A stretch of 45,609 nt of DNA from an uncultured Akkermansia sp. (GCA_904501975.1 CAJGCZ010000013.1:1-45609), one strand, 5' to 3'. Positions 1 through 8,608 are shown, counted from the first letter of the stretch. Notes: generated by a model not told the origin, from the sequence alone. Numbers and translations: made by a program.

Positions 1-337
1 AACAGCTGGCGCTGTGGTGAAGAACGCACCTGCGGTGCGTGGTACGGGGGAAGGAAGTAACGGCTGACGCCGTGGTGAAGAATGCGCGTTGCGCATGGTG
101 AAGAATCTGCCTGCGGCAGATGGTGAAGAACAGCTGGCGCTGTGGTGAAGAACGCACCTGCGGTGCGTGGTACGGAGGGGTAGGCTCGCCTGCGGCTCGC
201 AGGGTGGGGAGGAGAAGAACGGCTGACGCCGTGGTGAAGAATGCCCGTTGGGCATGGTGAAGAATCTGCCTGCGGCAGATGGTGAAGAACAGCTTGCGCT
301 GTGGTGAAGAACGCACCTGTGGTGCGTGGTACGGGGG
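1..337 (+). repeat. Hairpin array (three array copies, first one cut by the window edge)
   Basis: Array copies lie at 1-47 (partial), 60-175 and 219-334. A full copy has five short palindromes in fixed order, separated by GGTGAAGA: P1 ACGGC-N4-GCCGT, P2 ATGCCC-GTT-GGGCAT, P3 ATCTGCC-TGC-GGCAGAT, P4 ACAGC-N4-GCTGT, P5 ACGCACC-TGC-GGTGCGT, then GGTACGG. The second copy has P2 as ATGCGC-GTT-GCGCAT, a compensatory change against the third. P4 loops differ (TGGC, TTGC) while stems do not. No protein is supported here; the open frame running into it from 460 is an upstream extension of the protease frame. Positions 338-421 are AT-rich and hold a TTCAATATTCAACA-type repeat at 356-386. Confidence 0.85.
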
Positions 338-421
338 GCCTAGCACCGAACCTCCACTTTCAATATTCAACATTCAATATTCAACTTTACTCGAAGAAAA
401 CGGGGGTGCCATGCTTTACTC

Positions 422-450
422 TTGACTTTTGGCATTCATTGCTTCAGAAT
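422..450 (+). promoter_or_regulatory. Promoter of the HtrA-like protease
   Basis: TTGACT (422-427), a 17-nt spacer, then CAGAAT (445-450). Only 9 nt separate the -10 box from the ATG at 460, so the transcript would start at or within a few bases of the start codon. The same geometry recurs elsewhere in the window. Confidence 0.5.
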
Positions 451-459
451 GTTGTTGTG

Positions 460-2115
460 ATGAAGAAAACCGCAACTGCTGTTTTATTGGCAACGCTTCC
501 GGTGTTGGCGACTCCTGAGGGTGACGCCACAGATGCTTTTGTACCTACGGCTGATACAGCTGTAGAACCTGCCGCCGCTGCGGTGGCAGAACCCACTCCT
601 GCTGTGCCTGCTGAGGTGCCGGTTGTGGCGCAACCCGCGCCGCTGCCTGTAGCCCCTACGGTTGTGGAGGCGGTTCCTGCGGCTCCGGCAGAGGCTGCAA
701 CGGAGGCCGACCGCCGCACGCTGGATTCGTACCGCGGCATTGTTAAGGTGGAGGTGGCGATTCGCCAGCCGGACTACGCAACGCCGTGGCAAAGTGGCCG
801 CTTTGGTGGTGGCAACGGCACGGGGTTCATGGTAGCCCCCGGCCTGTTCATGACGAATGCTCACGTGGTGGCTAATGGCGAGCGCATTACGGTGTCTCCC
901 TACGGCGATGCCCGCAAGTATGCTGCCCGTGTTAAGCATGTGGCGCATGATGCGGATTTGGCCTTGGTGGAGGTGACGGAGGATGTGGAGGCCTTTAAGG
1001 ATTTGCCCTGCCTGCAGTTCAGTGATGAGCTCCCTAAGCTGGAGGACGAGGTGCGTGCCGTGGGCTATCCCATTGGTGGTAGCCGTCTTTCTGTAACGCG
1101 CGGTATTGTATCGCGTATTGATACCACGCTGTACTCGCACTCCCAGAGCGAGAGCCACCTGACGGTGCAGATTGATGCCGCCATTAACCCCGGCAACAGC
1201 GGTGGCCCTGTGCTGATGGATGATAAGGTGGTGGGTGTGGCCTTCCAGGGCCTGATGCAGGCAAACTCCACCGGTTACATGATTCCGATGCCGGTGATTA
1301 AGCGCTTCCTGCAAGATGTGGAGGACGGCAAGTATGACAGCTATGTGGATTTGGCGGTCAAGTTCTTCCCGCTTACCAATCCTGCCATGCGCAAGCACTA
1401 CGGCTTGGCAGAGACGTCTCCCGGTGTGGTTGTGGGCGAGGTGGTGAAGGGTGGCACATGCGATGGTGTGCTGGAGCCCGGCGACCTTCTGCTGGCTATC
1501 AATGATTTGCCGGTGGATCGCTCTGCCATGATTGAGCTGGATGGCGAGCGCGTGATGTCTGAGGAGTTGGCAGAGCGCTCTTTCAAGGGCGATAAGCTGC
1601 GCATGCGTATTCAGCGCAACGGCGAGCAGAAGGATGTGGAGGTAGAGCTGAAACCGCTGAAGGCTCACCATATTTTAGCCCAGGAGTACGACCGCATGCC
1701 GCGCTATGTGCAGTTTGCCGGGTTGGTCTTCCAGCCGCTGCACCGCAATGTGGTGACGGCTCACCAAATTAACCTCAACAACCTGAATGTGGCTGTAGAG
1801 GATTACCTGAACCACGGCGGCTCGCTGGAAAAACAGGATTTGGTGCTGCTTACCAAGGTGTTGAAGGATGAGGTGAATGCCCGCTACTCAACCTATGGTA
1901 ATCGTTTGGTAACGAAGGTGAACGGCGTAGAGGTGAAGGGAATGGAGCACTTGTGTGAGCTGCTGTACCCCACCGAGGGGCCGCGCCCGGATTACACGGT
2001 GATTGAGTTTGCGGAGTCGCCGCGCCCGTTGGTGATTGATAATGCGGTGATTGATGCTGCCAATGCCCGCATTAATGCCCGCTATGGGGTGCCCGCACCT
2101 TCTCGTCTTAAGTAA
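460..2115 (+). CDS. HtrA/Deg-like periplasmic serine protease with PDZ domain
   Basis: The ATG at 460 is chosen because it opens a signal peptide (MKKTATAVLLATLPVLA); the frame continues upstream only into repeat DNA. The product is 551 aa. An Ala/Pro/Val-rich linker (about residues 20-85) leads to a trypsin-like S1C domain with a full triad: His135 in TNAHVV, Asp166 in DADLALV and Ser247 in NPGNSGGPV. A PDZ-like region follows at about 320-360 (LEPGDLLLAINDLPVD). The C-terminal part contains FAGLVFQPL, which its downstream neighbour shares. DegP/DegQ-type proteases degrade or refold misfolded envelope proteins, and a similar role is inferred here. The next gene starts 21 nt downstream and encodes a degenerate paralogue, so the two probably share a transcript. 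The family call is firm; the substrate is unknown. Confidence 0.9.
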   Translation: MKKTATAVLLATLPVLATPEGDATDAFVPTADTAVEPAAAAVAEPTPAVPAEVPVVAQPAPLPVAPTVVEAVPAAPAEAATEADRRTLDSYRGIVKVEVAIRQPDYATPWQSGRFGGGNGTGFMVAPGLFMTNAHVVANGERITVSPYGDARKYAARVKHVAHDADLALVEVTEDVEAFKDLPCLQFSDELPKLEDEVRAVGYPIGGSRLSVTRGIVSRIDTTLYSHSQSESHLTVQIDAAINPGNSGGPVLMDDKVVGVAFQGLMQANSTGYMIPMPVIKRFLQDVEDGKYDSYVDLAVKFFPLTNPAMRKHYGLAETSPGVVVGEVVKGGTCDGVLEPGDLLLAINDLPVDRSAMIELDGERVMSEELAERSFKGDKLRMRIQRNGEQKDVEVELKPLKAHHILAQEYDRMPRYVQFAGLVFQPLHRNVVTAHQINLNNLNVAVEDYLNHGGSLEKQDLVLLTKVLKDEVNARYSTYGNRLVTKVNGVEVKGMEHLCELLYPTEGPRPDYTVIEFAESPRPLVIDNAVIDAANARINARYGVPAPSRLK

Positions 2116-2136
2116 TTTTTAGCATTAGTTGAATTT

Positions 2137-3789
2137 ATGTATCGAAACATTTTACTTTTAGCTCTCACGGGGTTGGCTCTTACCTGCTGCAAACCCACGG
2201 AGCGCACGGCCTCTAAGGTGCCTGCCCCCAAGACGGAGGAGCAGGGGGATGCTGCGGAATCTGCCGTGGGCACGCCCATTGCCACATTCTTGCGCGGGGC
2301 AGATGAAGCTGAGCAGGTGATGGTAGAGCCTGCTCCTGCTCCGGCACCGGCCCCCGCTCCTGCTGCACCGGCGCCTGCCGCAGCGGTTGATTTGGCTTCT
2401 TCCCTCCTTTCCATTGCCCTCACGGTGCAGGATTACAACCGCGTGATGCCGTGGGAGAAGAAACAGGCCTCCGGCACCCGCCTCAATGGCGTGTACCTGG
2501 GGGATGGGCGTGTGCTTACCTTGGGCAGCAGCATGGCGCTGGCCAATTATGTGGAAATTAGTTTGCCGGATTCCTCCAAAACCGTGCCCGCCCGCGTGCT
2601 GCGCTACGATGCAGATTTGAATCTTGCCTTGCTGACGGTGGTGAACGAGGAGGATGCTGCAATTTTTGAGACCCGCACGCCGTTGGCGTTGGGCCCGGCA
2701 CTGGAGCGCACCGGACGTGCCGATTTGCTGTGCACGCACAACGGTACCCAGTCTGCCGCCATTCCGCTGGAAGGCGAGGTAGGCACGGCTGAAAAAGGCT
2801 TGCCGCGCTTGCAAATGCGCGCCGAGCAGGCTGTGCCCGGTAACTACAGCCACGGTGCCCCGATTGTGGCAGATGGCAAGTTGGTGGGCCTGAGCGCCGG
2901 TTACAATGCCGCCTCACGCCAGTTGAAGGTGATTAACGGTGAGCTGTTGGCCCGCTTCCTGAATGCCGATGAAAACGCCCCCACCGGAGTGCCGCAAATG
3001 GGTGTGAGCATGGCAGAATTGACGGATCCCGTCTTCCGCCGCTACCTGAAGCTCAGCGATGCGCAAACGGGTGTTTACCTTTGCGAGGTAGAGCCTATGG
3101 GCGCTGCTGCGGCGGCAGGGCTGCAAAAGGGAGATGTGCTTACCTCTGTAGAGGGCATGCCGGTGGATAACCGCGGCCGCTGCGAGCTGCCTACTTACGG
3201 CTTGTTGGATGTTTCTACCGTGGTACGCTACCTCAAGCCCTTGGGCGAGTCTGTGCGCCTTACCTACAGCCGCGACGGCCAGGAGCACGAGACCACCATG
3301 CCCCTCAACCGCGATGCTGAGGAGAAGGCGCTGATTCGCACGGAAAAGGCGGACGAGGCACCGCGCTACTTGGTGTGGGGTGGCCTGGTGTTCCAGCCCC
3401 TGACCAACAATTACCTTGAGGCGCTGAAGTCCGAGGCTAAAGCGCTGCCCACAGAGTTTATGCAACTCCGCGACCAAGAGGATGAGCTGCGCAAGCGCGG
3501 ATTCCGCGAGTTGACCGCCCTCACGCTGGTGGTGCCCACCAAGGCAACCCTGGGGTACGATACCTGCACGTTCTGCTTGGTGGAGAAGGTGAACGGCCAA
3601 GAGCCGCATACGTTTGAGGAGTTTGTTTCTCTGCTGACCTCGCCCACGGAATCCGGCATGGTGGAGCTTTCCATCAATAAATCGCCGTACCGCATTTATA
3701 TGGAGAGTGCCGCTGCCGAGGCCGCTAACGATGAGCTGCGCCGCGCCGGCATTATTCGCTTGCAGCGCCTTACTTCTCAGGAAGATTAA
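2137..3789 (+). CDS. Catalytically degenerate HtrA-like paralogue, probable lipoprotein
   Basis: 550 aa. An N-terminal hydrophobic segment ending LALTCCKP suggests a lipoprotein, though the lipobox is imperfect. A Pro/Ala repeat stretch lies at about residues 66-86. The order matches the upstream protease: protease-like domain, PDZ-like region (about 305-350, LQKGDVLTSVEGMPVDN), and a WGGLVFQPL segment. The catalytic His is missing: the aligned segment reads LTLGSSMALAN instead of MTNAHVVAN. The Ser segment is altered to PGNYSHGAPI. The Asp-containing DADLNLALL is kept. It is therefore probably not an active protease. It may be a regulator, decoy or scaffold for the active copy 21 nt upstream (inferred). 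Gene duplication followed by loss of activity is the simplest history. Confidence 0.8.
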   Translation: MYRNILLLALTGLALTCCKPTERTASKVPAPKTEEQGDAAESAVGTPIATFLRGADEAEQVMVEPAPAPAPAPAPAAPAPAAAVDLASSLLSIALTVQDYNRVMPWEKKQASGTRLNGVYLGDGRVLTLGSSMALANYVEISLPDSSKTVPARVLRYDADLNLALLTVVNEEDAAIFETRTPLALGPALERTGRADLLCTHNGTQSAAIPLEGEVGTAEKGLPRLQMRAEQAVPGNYSHGAPIVADGKLVGLSAGYNAASRQLKVINGELLARFLNADENAPTGVPQMGVSMAELTDPVFRRYLKLSDAQTGVYLCEVEPMGAAAAAGLQKGDVLTSVEGMPVDNRGRCELPTYGLLDVSTVVRYLKPLGESVRLTYSRDGQEHETTMPLNRDAEEKALIRTEKADEAPRYLVWGGLVFQPLTNNYLEALKSEAKALPTEFMQLRDQEDELRKRGFRELTALTLVVPTKATLGYDTCTFCLVEKVNGQEPHTFEEFVSLLTSPTESGMVELSINKSPYRIYMESAAAEAANDELRRAGIIRLQRLTSQED

Positions 3790-3803
3790 TTTTCGTCCAG
3801 CCT

Positions 3804-3866
3804 GCCCTCAGCCGTGCGGTTGAGGGCGCCAACAGCAGCAGAGTCGTGTTAGGCTCTGCTGCTTTG
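3804..3866 (+). terminator. Tandem hairpins, possible terminator
   Basis: A 7-bp stem (3804-3810 with 3821-3827) is followed by a perfect 10-bp stem AGCAGCAGAG/CTCTGCTGCT (3834-3843 with 3854-3863) and a short TTT. The T-run is too weak to be sure of intrinsic termination. It sits between the protease pair and the penicillin-binding protein gene. Confidence 0.4.
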
Positions 3867-3891
3867 GTGCCCGGGCTACCAAGCTTACACC

Positions 3892-6501
3892 ATGTGCGCC
3901 AGATACAAAGCCGATGATTCCCACGCCGCGCAGGGCAATTTGCCCGTGCGCCGTGTGTCGCGCCGCGCTGCGCCTTCTGAGCCTGTGTACCCGGATTTTT
4001 TTGAGGACGACGACGACGAGGCGGAACCCTCGGCCATACCCGCAGCGCAACCGCCGCCGGCCCCCCCGCAGCCGGAGCCGCCCCCCAAGAAAAAACGCTC
4101 CTATTGGGCTGTGGATGATGCGAATGCAGCGCAGCACAGCTCTGCGGCAGAGGCGCAGCATAACCCATGGAAAGACATAGCCACGCCGCCGCCCAAAGGC
4201 ATGAGTATTTGGCGAGGGCTGTGGATATTCTGCGCCTTTCCGTTTCGCATGGTGTTTTTCCTGACGCGCAATTTGCCGCGTTTGGTCATGTGGCCGTTGC
4301 GCCTGCTGTGCAGTTTGGCTGTGGTGGCGTTGGTAGCCTTGGTGCTGGTGGTGGGAATTTACAGCGTGAAGGCTGCGCGCTATGATATTACGCAGGTGCT
4401 GCGCATGCCGGAGCGCAGCTTGGTGCTGGACCGCACCGGGTTGGAGATTGGCACGCTGCACGGCGAGAACAGGCGCAGTATTGAAACCCTGGATGAAGTG
4501 CCGCAGTACTTTTTGGATTCTATAGTGCTGCAGGAGGATCGCTCCTTTTGGACCCACGGCGGTGTGGACCCTCGCGGTGTGATGCGTGCCGTGGCGCAGG
4601 TGTTTAAGCATGGCAGAGTTACCCAAGGTGCCTCCACCATTACCATGCAGCTGGCAAAAAATACCTACGGCCACAGCGAGCGCAACATGACCGCCAAAAT
4701 TACGGAGGCTATTCTGGCTCGCCGTATTGAGGCGACGTTTGATAAAAAGACGATTCTTACCTGCTACATTAATCGCGTGTTCTGGGGGCACACCTATTTG
4801 GGGCTCAAACAGGCGGCGTACGGCTATTTCAGCAAGGAGCCGCAAGAGCTTACCATTGGCGAGGCTGCCTTGTTGGCAGGTATTGTGTGCAACCCCAACG
4901 AGTTTTCGCCACTGCGCAACCCGTCTGCTGCCGCCGTGCAGCGCAATAAGGTGCTGGTGCTGCTGCGCGACCACGGCAAAATTACCCACACGCAGTATGA
5001 AGCTGCCGTGCAAGAGCCTATCATCACCCGCCGCCCCGAGCCCCGCGGGTACGATAATTACTCGTTGGATTTGATTCGCTCGGAGGTGGATCACATCCTC
5101 ACCATGCTTGATACGAACGGCGAGCGCGTGAAGGAGGATGCGCTGTTCTCCGGCGGTTTAATTGTGCGCACCACGCTCGACCTGAATTTGCAGGATGAGG
5201 TGATGCGCGACCTCGATTCGCGCCTGACGGAGAATGTGGAAAAGATGCGCAAGTACCCGCACCAAACCCGTGCGCAGTACCAAGAATTGGTGAAATCTCT
5301 CCGCGCGCAGAACCCGGATGGTATTATCCCCGCTCCCAAATATGTGCAGGCCGCCTGTGTGATTATTGACAACGCCACGGGCGCTCTTTTGGCCGTTGTG
5401 GGCGGGCGCGATAGCGGTGAATCGCCCCTCAACCGCGCTTTGCAGTGCAGGCGCCAAGTGGGCTCTCTCTTTAAGCCCTTGGTGTATTCCACCTACTTTG
5501 AGCGAGGCGGCAGCCCGGATACGCTCATCTCCGATGCCCGCCTGAAACCCGGCGAAATTCCCGGTGCTAAGAAGTGGAGCCCGCGCAATGCAGACGGCTG
5601 CTACAACGGCGCCAAACCGGCCTCGTGGGGCTTGCTCAAGAGCCGCAACACCATGTCTGTGCGAGTGGGTGCGCGCGCCGGGCTGCAAAATGTGGTGAAT
5701 ACGGCTTTGCGCAGCGGTTTCCCCAATCCGCCCAAGTGGTTGGGCCCTACCATTTACCTCGGCACGTGGGAGGCCTCTCCCCTCGAGGTGGCCACCGCCT
5801 ACACCGCCTATGCCAACGGTGGTGTGCGCCCCACGCCGTATATTATTGAAAGTATCACCGACTCTGAGGGGCGCATTATTTGGCAAAATCAGCCCTCCGC
5901 CACCACTGTGCTTACGCGCCGCGCTGCTGCCGCTACATCCGATATCCTCCAAAAAATCACCAAAAAGGGCGGTACCGCCGCCAATGTGGTGAAACTTGGT
6001 TTTGATAAACCCTGCGGCGGCAAAACAGGTACCACCAATGCCTATAAAAATGCGTGGTTCTGCGGTTTTACCTCGGACCTGACCGCCGCGGTTTGGGTGG
6101 GGTTTGACCGCCCGACCACTATTGCCGACAAAGCCTACGGCGGCACCGTAGCCTTGCCGCTGTGGGTAGGGGCTATGCAGTGCGCCCTCAAGCGTGGCTA
6201 TGCGATGGGCAATATTCGCACTCAACCCATTTCCGGCAGAAAGGTGGGGCTGCGCCTTTGCCGTGCTTCCGGTAATTTGGCACACTCCGGTTGCGAGGCT
6301 AAGCGCACGGCTTATACCGAAACCATTGCCGATGTCTCCATTGAGCGTCCCCTGTGCACCGCACATTGTCCGCACGAGGTATTTGCCGACGACGACTATG
6401 CCGAGGTGGTGGAAACACCCGAGGGCGGCACGCCGGACGGCTTTGCCGAAGAACCCGAATATGCCCCGCTGTTTACCGACGGCCAAGACGCCGAGTTGTG
6501 A
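3892..6501 (+). CDS. Class A penicillin-binding protein (PBP1A-like transglycosylase/transpeptidase)
   Basis: 869 aa bifunctional peptidoglycan synthase. The N-terminus (about 1-110) is a proline-rich, charged cytoplasmic tail, longer than usual. One membrane helix follows at about 135-160. The GT51 glycosyltransferase domain shows the EDRSFWTHGG motif with the likely catalytic Glu215, then QGASTITMQLAKN. The transpeptidase domain has all three active-site motifs: S525-L-F-K528 (acylated Ser), S584-R-N586 and K711-T-G713. The C-terminal tail is acidic and low in complexity. It polymerises lipid II and cross-links stem peptides in the periplasm. The start at 3892 is the first Met in the frame and has no clear ribosome-binding site, so a somewhat later start is possible. 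It is preceded by paired hairpins and followed by a 656-nt repeat region. Confidence 0.93.
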   Translation: MCARYKADDSHAAQGNLPVRRVSRRAAPSEPVYPDFFEDDDDEAEPSAIPAAQPPPAPPQPEPPPKKKRSYWAVDDANAAQHSSAAEAQHNPWKDIATPPPKGMSIWRGLWIFCAFPFRMVFFLTRNLPRLVMWPLRLLCSLAVVALVALVLVVGIYSVKAARYDITQVLRMPERSLVLDRTGLEIGTLHGENRRSIETLDEVPQYFLDSIVLQEDRSFWTHGGVDPRGVMRAVAQVFKHGRVTQGASTITMQLAKNTYGHSERNMTAKITEAILARRIEATFDKKTILTCYINRVFWGHTYLGLKQAAYGYFSKEPQELTIGEAALLAGIVCNPNEFSPLRNPSAAAVQRNKVLVLLRDHGKITHTQYEAAVQEPIITRRPEPRGYDNYSLDLIRSEVDHILTMLDTNGERVKEDALFSGGLIVRTTLDLNLQDEVMRDLDSRLTENVEKMRKYPHQTRAQYQELVKSLRAQNPDGIIPAPKYVQAACVIIDNATGALLAVVGGRDSGESPLNRALQCRRQVGSLFKPLVYSTYFERGGSPDTLISDARLKPGEIPGAKKWSPRNADGCYNGAKPASWGLLKSRNTMSVRVGARAGLQNVVNTALRSGFPNPPKWLGPTIYLGTWEASPLEVATAYTAYANGGVRPTPYIIESITDSEGRIIWQNQPSATTVLTRRAAAATSDILQKITKKGGTAANVVKLGFDKPCGGKTGTTNAYKNAWFCGFTSDLTAAVWVGFDRPTTIADKAYGGTVALPLWVGAMQCALKRGYAMGNIRTQPISGRKVGLRLCRASGNLAHSGCEAKRTAYTETIADVSIERPLCTAHCPHEVFADDDYAEVVETPEGGTPDGFAEEPEYAPLFTDGQDAEL

Positions 6502-6542
6502 GCGGATTGGCGATGTTGTGTTTTTGGGTTTTTGATTCGCTC

Positions 6543-7087
6543 TGTTTAAGTTTTTAGTTGATAGCCCCACAAATAGCAATTTGTGGGGCCAGTTAATGTG
6601 AGCGTAGCGAACGGAATTCGTGAGCCCCGGGGAGGGGCGATATATAGTAGCCCGGGGTGGAGCTGCGCAGCAGCGTAACCCCGGGAAAGAGGGAAATATA
6701 TATTGGAACCCCGTCAGGGGTGGCATAATGCGTGGATTCAATATATACACATGTTTTTCTTGCAATGCCTTTGATGATAAATGAACTACAATATGATGCA
6801 ACCCTTTATACCACCCCTCCGGGGTTCCAATTGATGGGCGTCTACCCCGGGGTTTCGCCGCTGACGCGGCTCCACCACCGGGCTATTTTATGGCGCCCCT
6901 GCGGGGCTCAGAATTCGGCTCGCTGCGCTCGCGGTATTTGGGAGAAGAACGGCTTACGCCGTGGTGAAGAATGCCCGTTGGGCATGGTGAAGAATCTGCC
7001 TGCGGCAGATGGTGAAGAACAGCTTGCGCTGTAGTGAAGAACGCACCTGCGGTGCGTAGTACGGTAGGGCCGGCAAACTCACTAAAA
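6543..7087 (+). repeat. Large foldback repeat element, copy 1 (ends in a hairpin array)
   Basis: The 656-nt gap between the PBP and SPFH genes is filled by this element. In order it has: TTTAAGTTTTTAGTTGATAG; a perfect 11-bp hairpin (6564-6589, loop AGCA); GAGCGTAGCGAACG, complementary to CGCTGCGCTC near 6922; a GC-rich arm around 6632-6690; an inner arm 6702-6723 pairing with 6811-6831 (ATTGGAACCCC with GGGGTTCCAAT); a variable AT-rich centre; the right arm to about 6932; and a five-unit hairpin array at 6949-7063. Copy 2 at 25334-25881 has the same architecture. No open frame here looks like a gene. It could be a non-autonomous mobile element or a structured RNA. Confidence 0.8.
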
Positions 7088-7119
7088 TGAAACAGCGGTG
7101 ATAGTGCCTCAAATCGTGC

Positions 7120-7148
7120 TTGACACGCGGGGGGGTGCTTGTTAGACT
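7120..7148 (+). promoter_or_regulatory. Promoter of the SPFH gene
   Basis: A perfect TTGACA (7120-7125), a 17-nt spacer containing seven Gs, then TAGACT (7143-7148). Nine nt separate it from the ATG at 7158, so the predicted mRNA is leaderless or nearly so. Confidence 0.65.
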
Positions 7149-7157
7149 CATACTGTT

Positions 7158-8237
7158 ATGAAACAACCCAACACATCGCGAAAGCCGATTGAAATGATAC
7201 CCCGAATGGATATGAAACCGAGAACCCAATCCCTCGTTATTGGTCTGATTGCCTTGCTGGTTGCCACTCTTTTGGTGCTGTACTACAACACCAGCAACGA
7301 GAAGGTGGACGGTGGCTATGTGGCCTATGTGCGCACCAACCCCATTGTGGGCGTGCCCGAGTTCCGCCAAGTGATTAAAGGCCCGGGTGGTACCGGCCTT
7401 GTATGGCGCCAAAAAGGTGTTATCATTTGCGTTACCCCTTATACCACGGAAGAAAAGTTTGATGATATTCGCGCTGCCGACCACCTGAAGATGAAGGCCG
7501 ATGCCCACTTGGTATGGCGCATTGATGCCAACAAGGTGCGCGAGTTTGTGGAGAAATATGGTGCCGTTACCGAGGTTGACCCCACGCCCGAGGCCATTGC
7601 TCAGGATGCCTATGCCAGCTTTATTCGTCAGCCCTTCTGCTCTGCCGTGCGCACCTCCATTGCCCGCTTCCGTGGTTTGGATGCCCCCGGCCATATCCCC
7701 GAGATTACCGATATGGTGGAAAAAGAACTGCGCGCTGCCCTCCAGGATACGCCCTTTATTGTGGAGAGCGTGACGATTGGTAGCACGGTTCCGCCGGAAT
7801 CCGTAACCGCCGGTATTACCAAGAAGGTTGAGGCTACACAGGAGTACGAGCGCCAGGCGATTCAGCTGGAGATTGCCAAGCGTAACGAGGAAATTGCCGA
7901 GGCTGAAGGCCGTGCTATGGCGAATCGCATGAACCAAGAGGCCCAAGGTGCCTTGATGAAGGCGAAGGCTGAGGCCGATGCCGAATTGTACCGCCGCCAA
8001 CAGGAAGCTGCCGCCGTGCTTGCGATGAAGCGCGCTGAGGCCGAAGGTATGCGCTTGGAGGCCGAAGGCCGCAAGGCGCTCAACGAAGCCATCGGCGAGA
8101 ATCTTATCCGCTGGCAAACGGTGCAGAATCTCGATAAGATTCGTTTCCCCCACATCAACGTAGGTAGCGAGGCTATCACCCCTCTGTTGCAGGCCATTAA
8201 AGCGGTGCAAAACCAGCCGGAAGCTCCGCAGCAGTAA
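7158..8237 (+). CDS. SPFH/band-7 (prohibitin-like) membrane-anchored protein
   Basis: 359 aa. A short basic N-terminus is followed by one membrane helix (about residues 24-42, LVIGLIALLVATLLVLYY). Then come a band-7/SPFH domain (about 50-215) and a long Ala/Glu/Arg-rich coiled coil (about 216-320) with repeated EAEG and AEAD segments, typical of prohibitin/HflK/stomatin proteins. These proteins form large membrane-associated oligomers that scaffold microdomains or regulate membrane proteases such as FtsH. No NfeD or hflC partner lies next to it. The ATG at 7158 fits the promoter that ends 9 nt upstream; the Mets at 7194 and 7206 are alternatives. Specific function unknown. Confidence 0.85.
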   Translation: MKQPNTSRKPIEMIPRMDMKPRTQSLVIGLIALLVATLLVLYYNTSNEKVDGGYVAYVRTNPIVGVPEFRQVIKGPGGTGLVWRQKGVIICVTPYTTEEKFDDIRAADHLKMKADAHLVWRIDANKVREFVEKYGAVTEVDPTPEAIAQDAYASFIRQPFCSAVRTSIARFRGLDAPGHIPEITDMVEKELRAALQDTPFIVESVTIGSTVPPESVTAGITKKVEATQEYERQAIQLEIAKRNEEIAEAEGRAMANRMNQEAQGALMKAKAEADAELYRRQQEAAAVLAMKRAEAEGMRLEAEGRKALNEAIGENLIRWQTVQNLDKIRFPHINVGSEAITPLLQAIKAVQNQPEAPQQ

Positions 8238-8264
8238 GTTGCCCGAACAAACATCGCATTAATA

Positions 8265-8296
8265 AAGAAACGGCAGGAATCCTCCTGCCGTTTCTT
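8265..8296 (+). terminator. Strong bidirectional hairpin after the SPFH gene
   Basis: A perfect 14-bp stem (AAGAAACGGCAGGA with TCCTGCCGTTTCTT) with loop ATCC, 27 nt after the SPFH stop. The U-rich end is part of the stem rather than a separate tail. Placed between convergent genes, it probably ends transcription from both sides. Confidence 0.7.
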
Positions 8297-8608
8297 CAAC
8301 TTACTACCTTATGAAACTCAGCTGCTTCTCAAGAATGGTGAGCTCTGTGCTCTCTCCTTCACAGAGGCATCACCCAGCTGCTGTTATAGTATAGACACCC
8401 CCACGGGGCGTTTTGTTCAAATAAAATGGATTTTTTTTCAACGCGCTGTTAAAATTTTTAGTTGATAAACGAAAAATTGGTAGTTGTGGGAGGAAATACT
8501 ATCGGAGTGTTGGACTTTAGTCCAACATTTATTATCAAACCATACCACCAAAAAGGTGGGACTGAAGTCCCACCCTGCGATATAGACAAATTGCTATTTG
8601 CGGGGTCG
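8297..8608. repeat. Non-coding hairpin cluster between convergent genes
   Basis: The gap holds several small palindromes: a stem around CTCTGTG/CACAGAG (about 8345-8373); CCCCACGGGGCGTTTT near 8401; TTTTTAGTTGATAA at 8456-8469, matching the left end of the large foldback elements; TGTTGGACT-TT-AGTCCAACA (8508-8527); GGTGGGACT-GA-AGTCCCACC (8555-8574); and an inverted, diverged copy of the ACAAATAGCAATTTGT hairpin (8585-8607). The two GGACT/AGTCC hairpins share their inner stem and differ outside it. No gene is supported here. Confidence 0.65.

Noticed and set aside
1..337. CRISPR array
   Set aside because: The constant part (GGTGAAGA) is only 8 nt, the spacers are palindromes repeated in the same order in every copy, and no cas genes are present.
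5158..6801. A 547-codon minus-strand frame opposite the penicillin-binding protein gene
   Set aside because: It overlaps the transpeptidase domain antisense and runs into the foldback repeat; no motif or signal peptide is seen.
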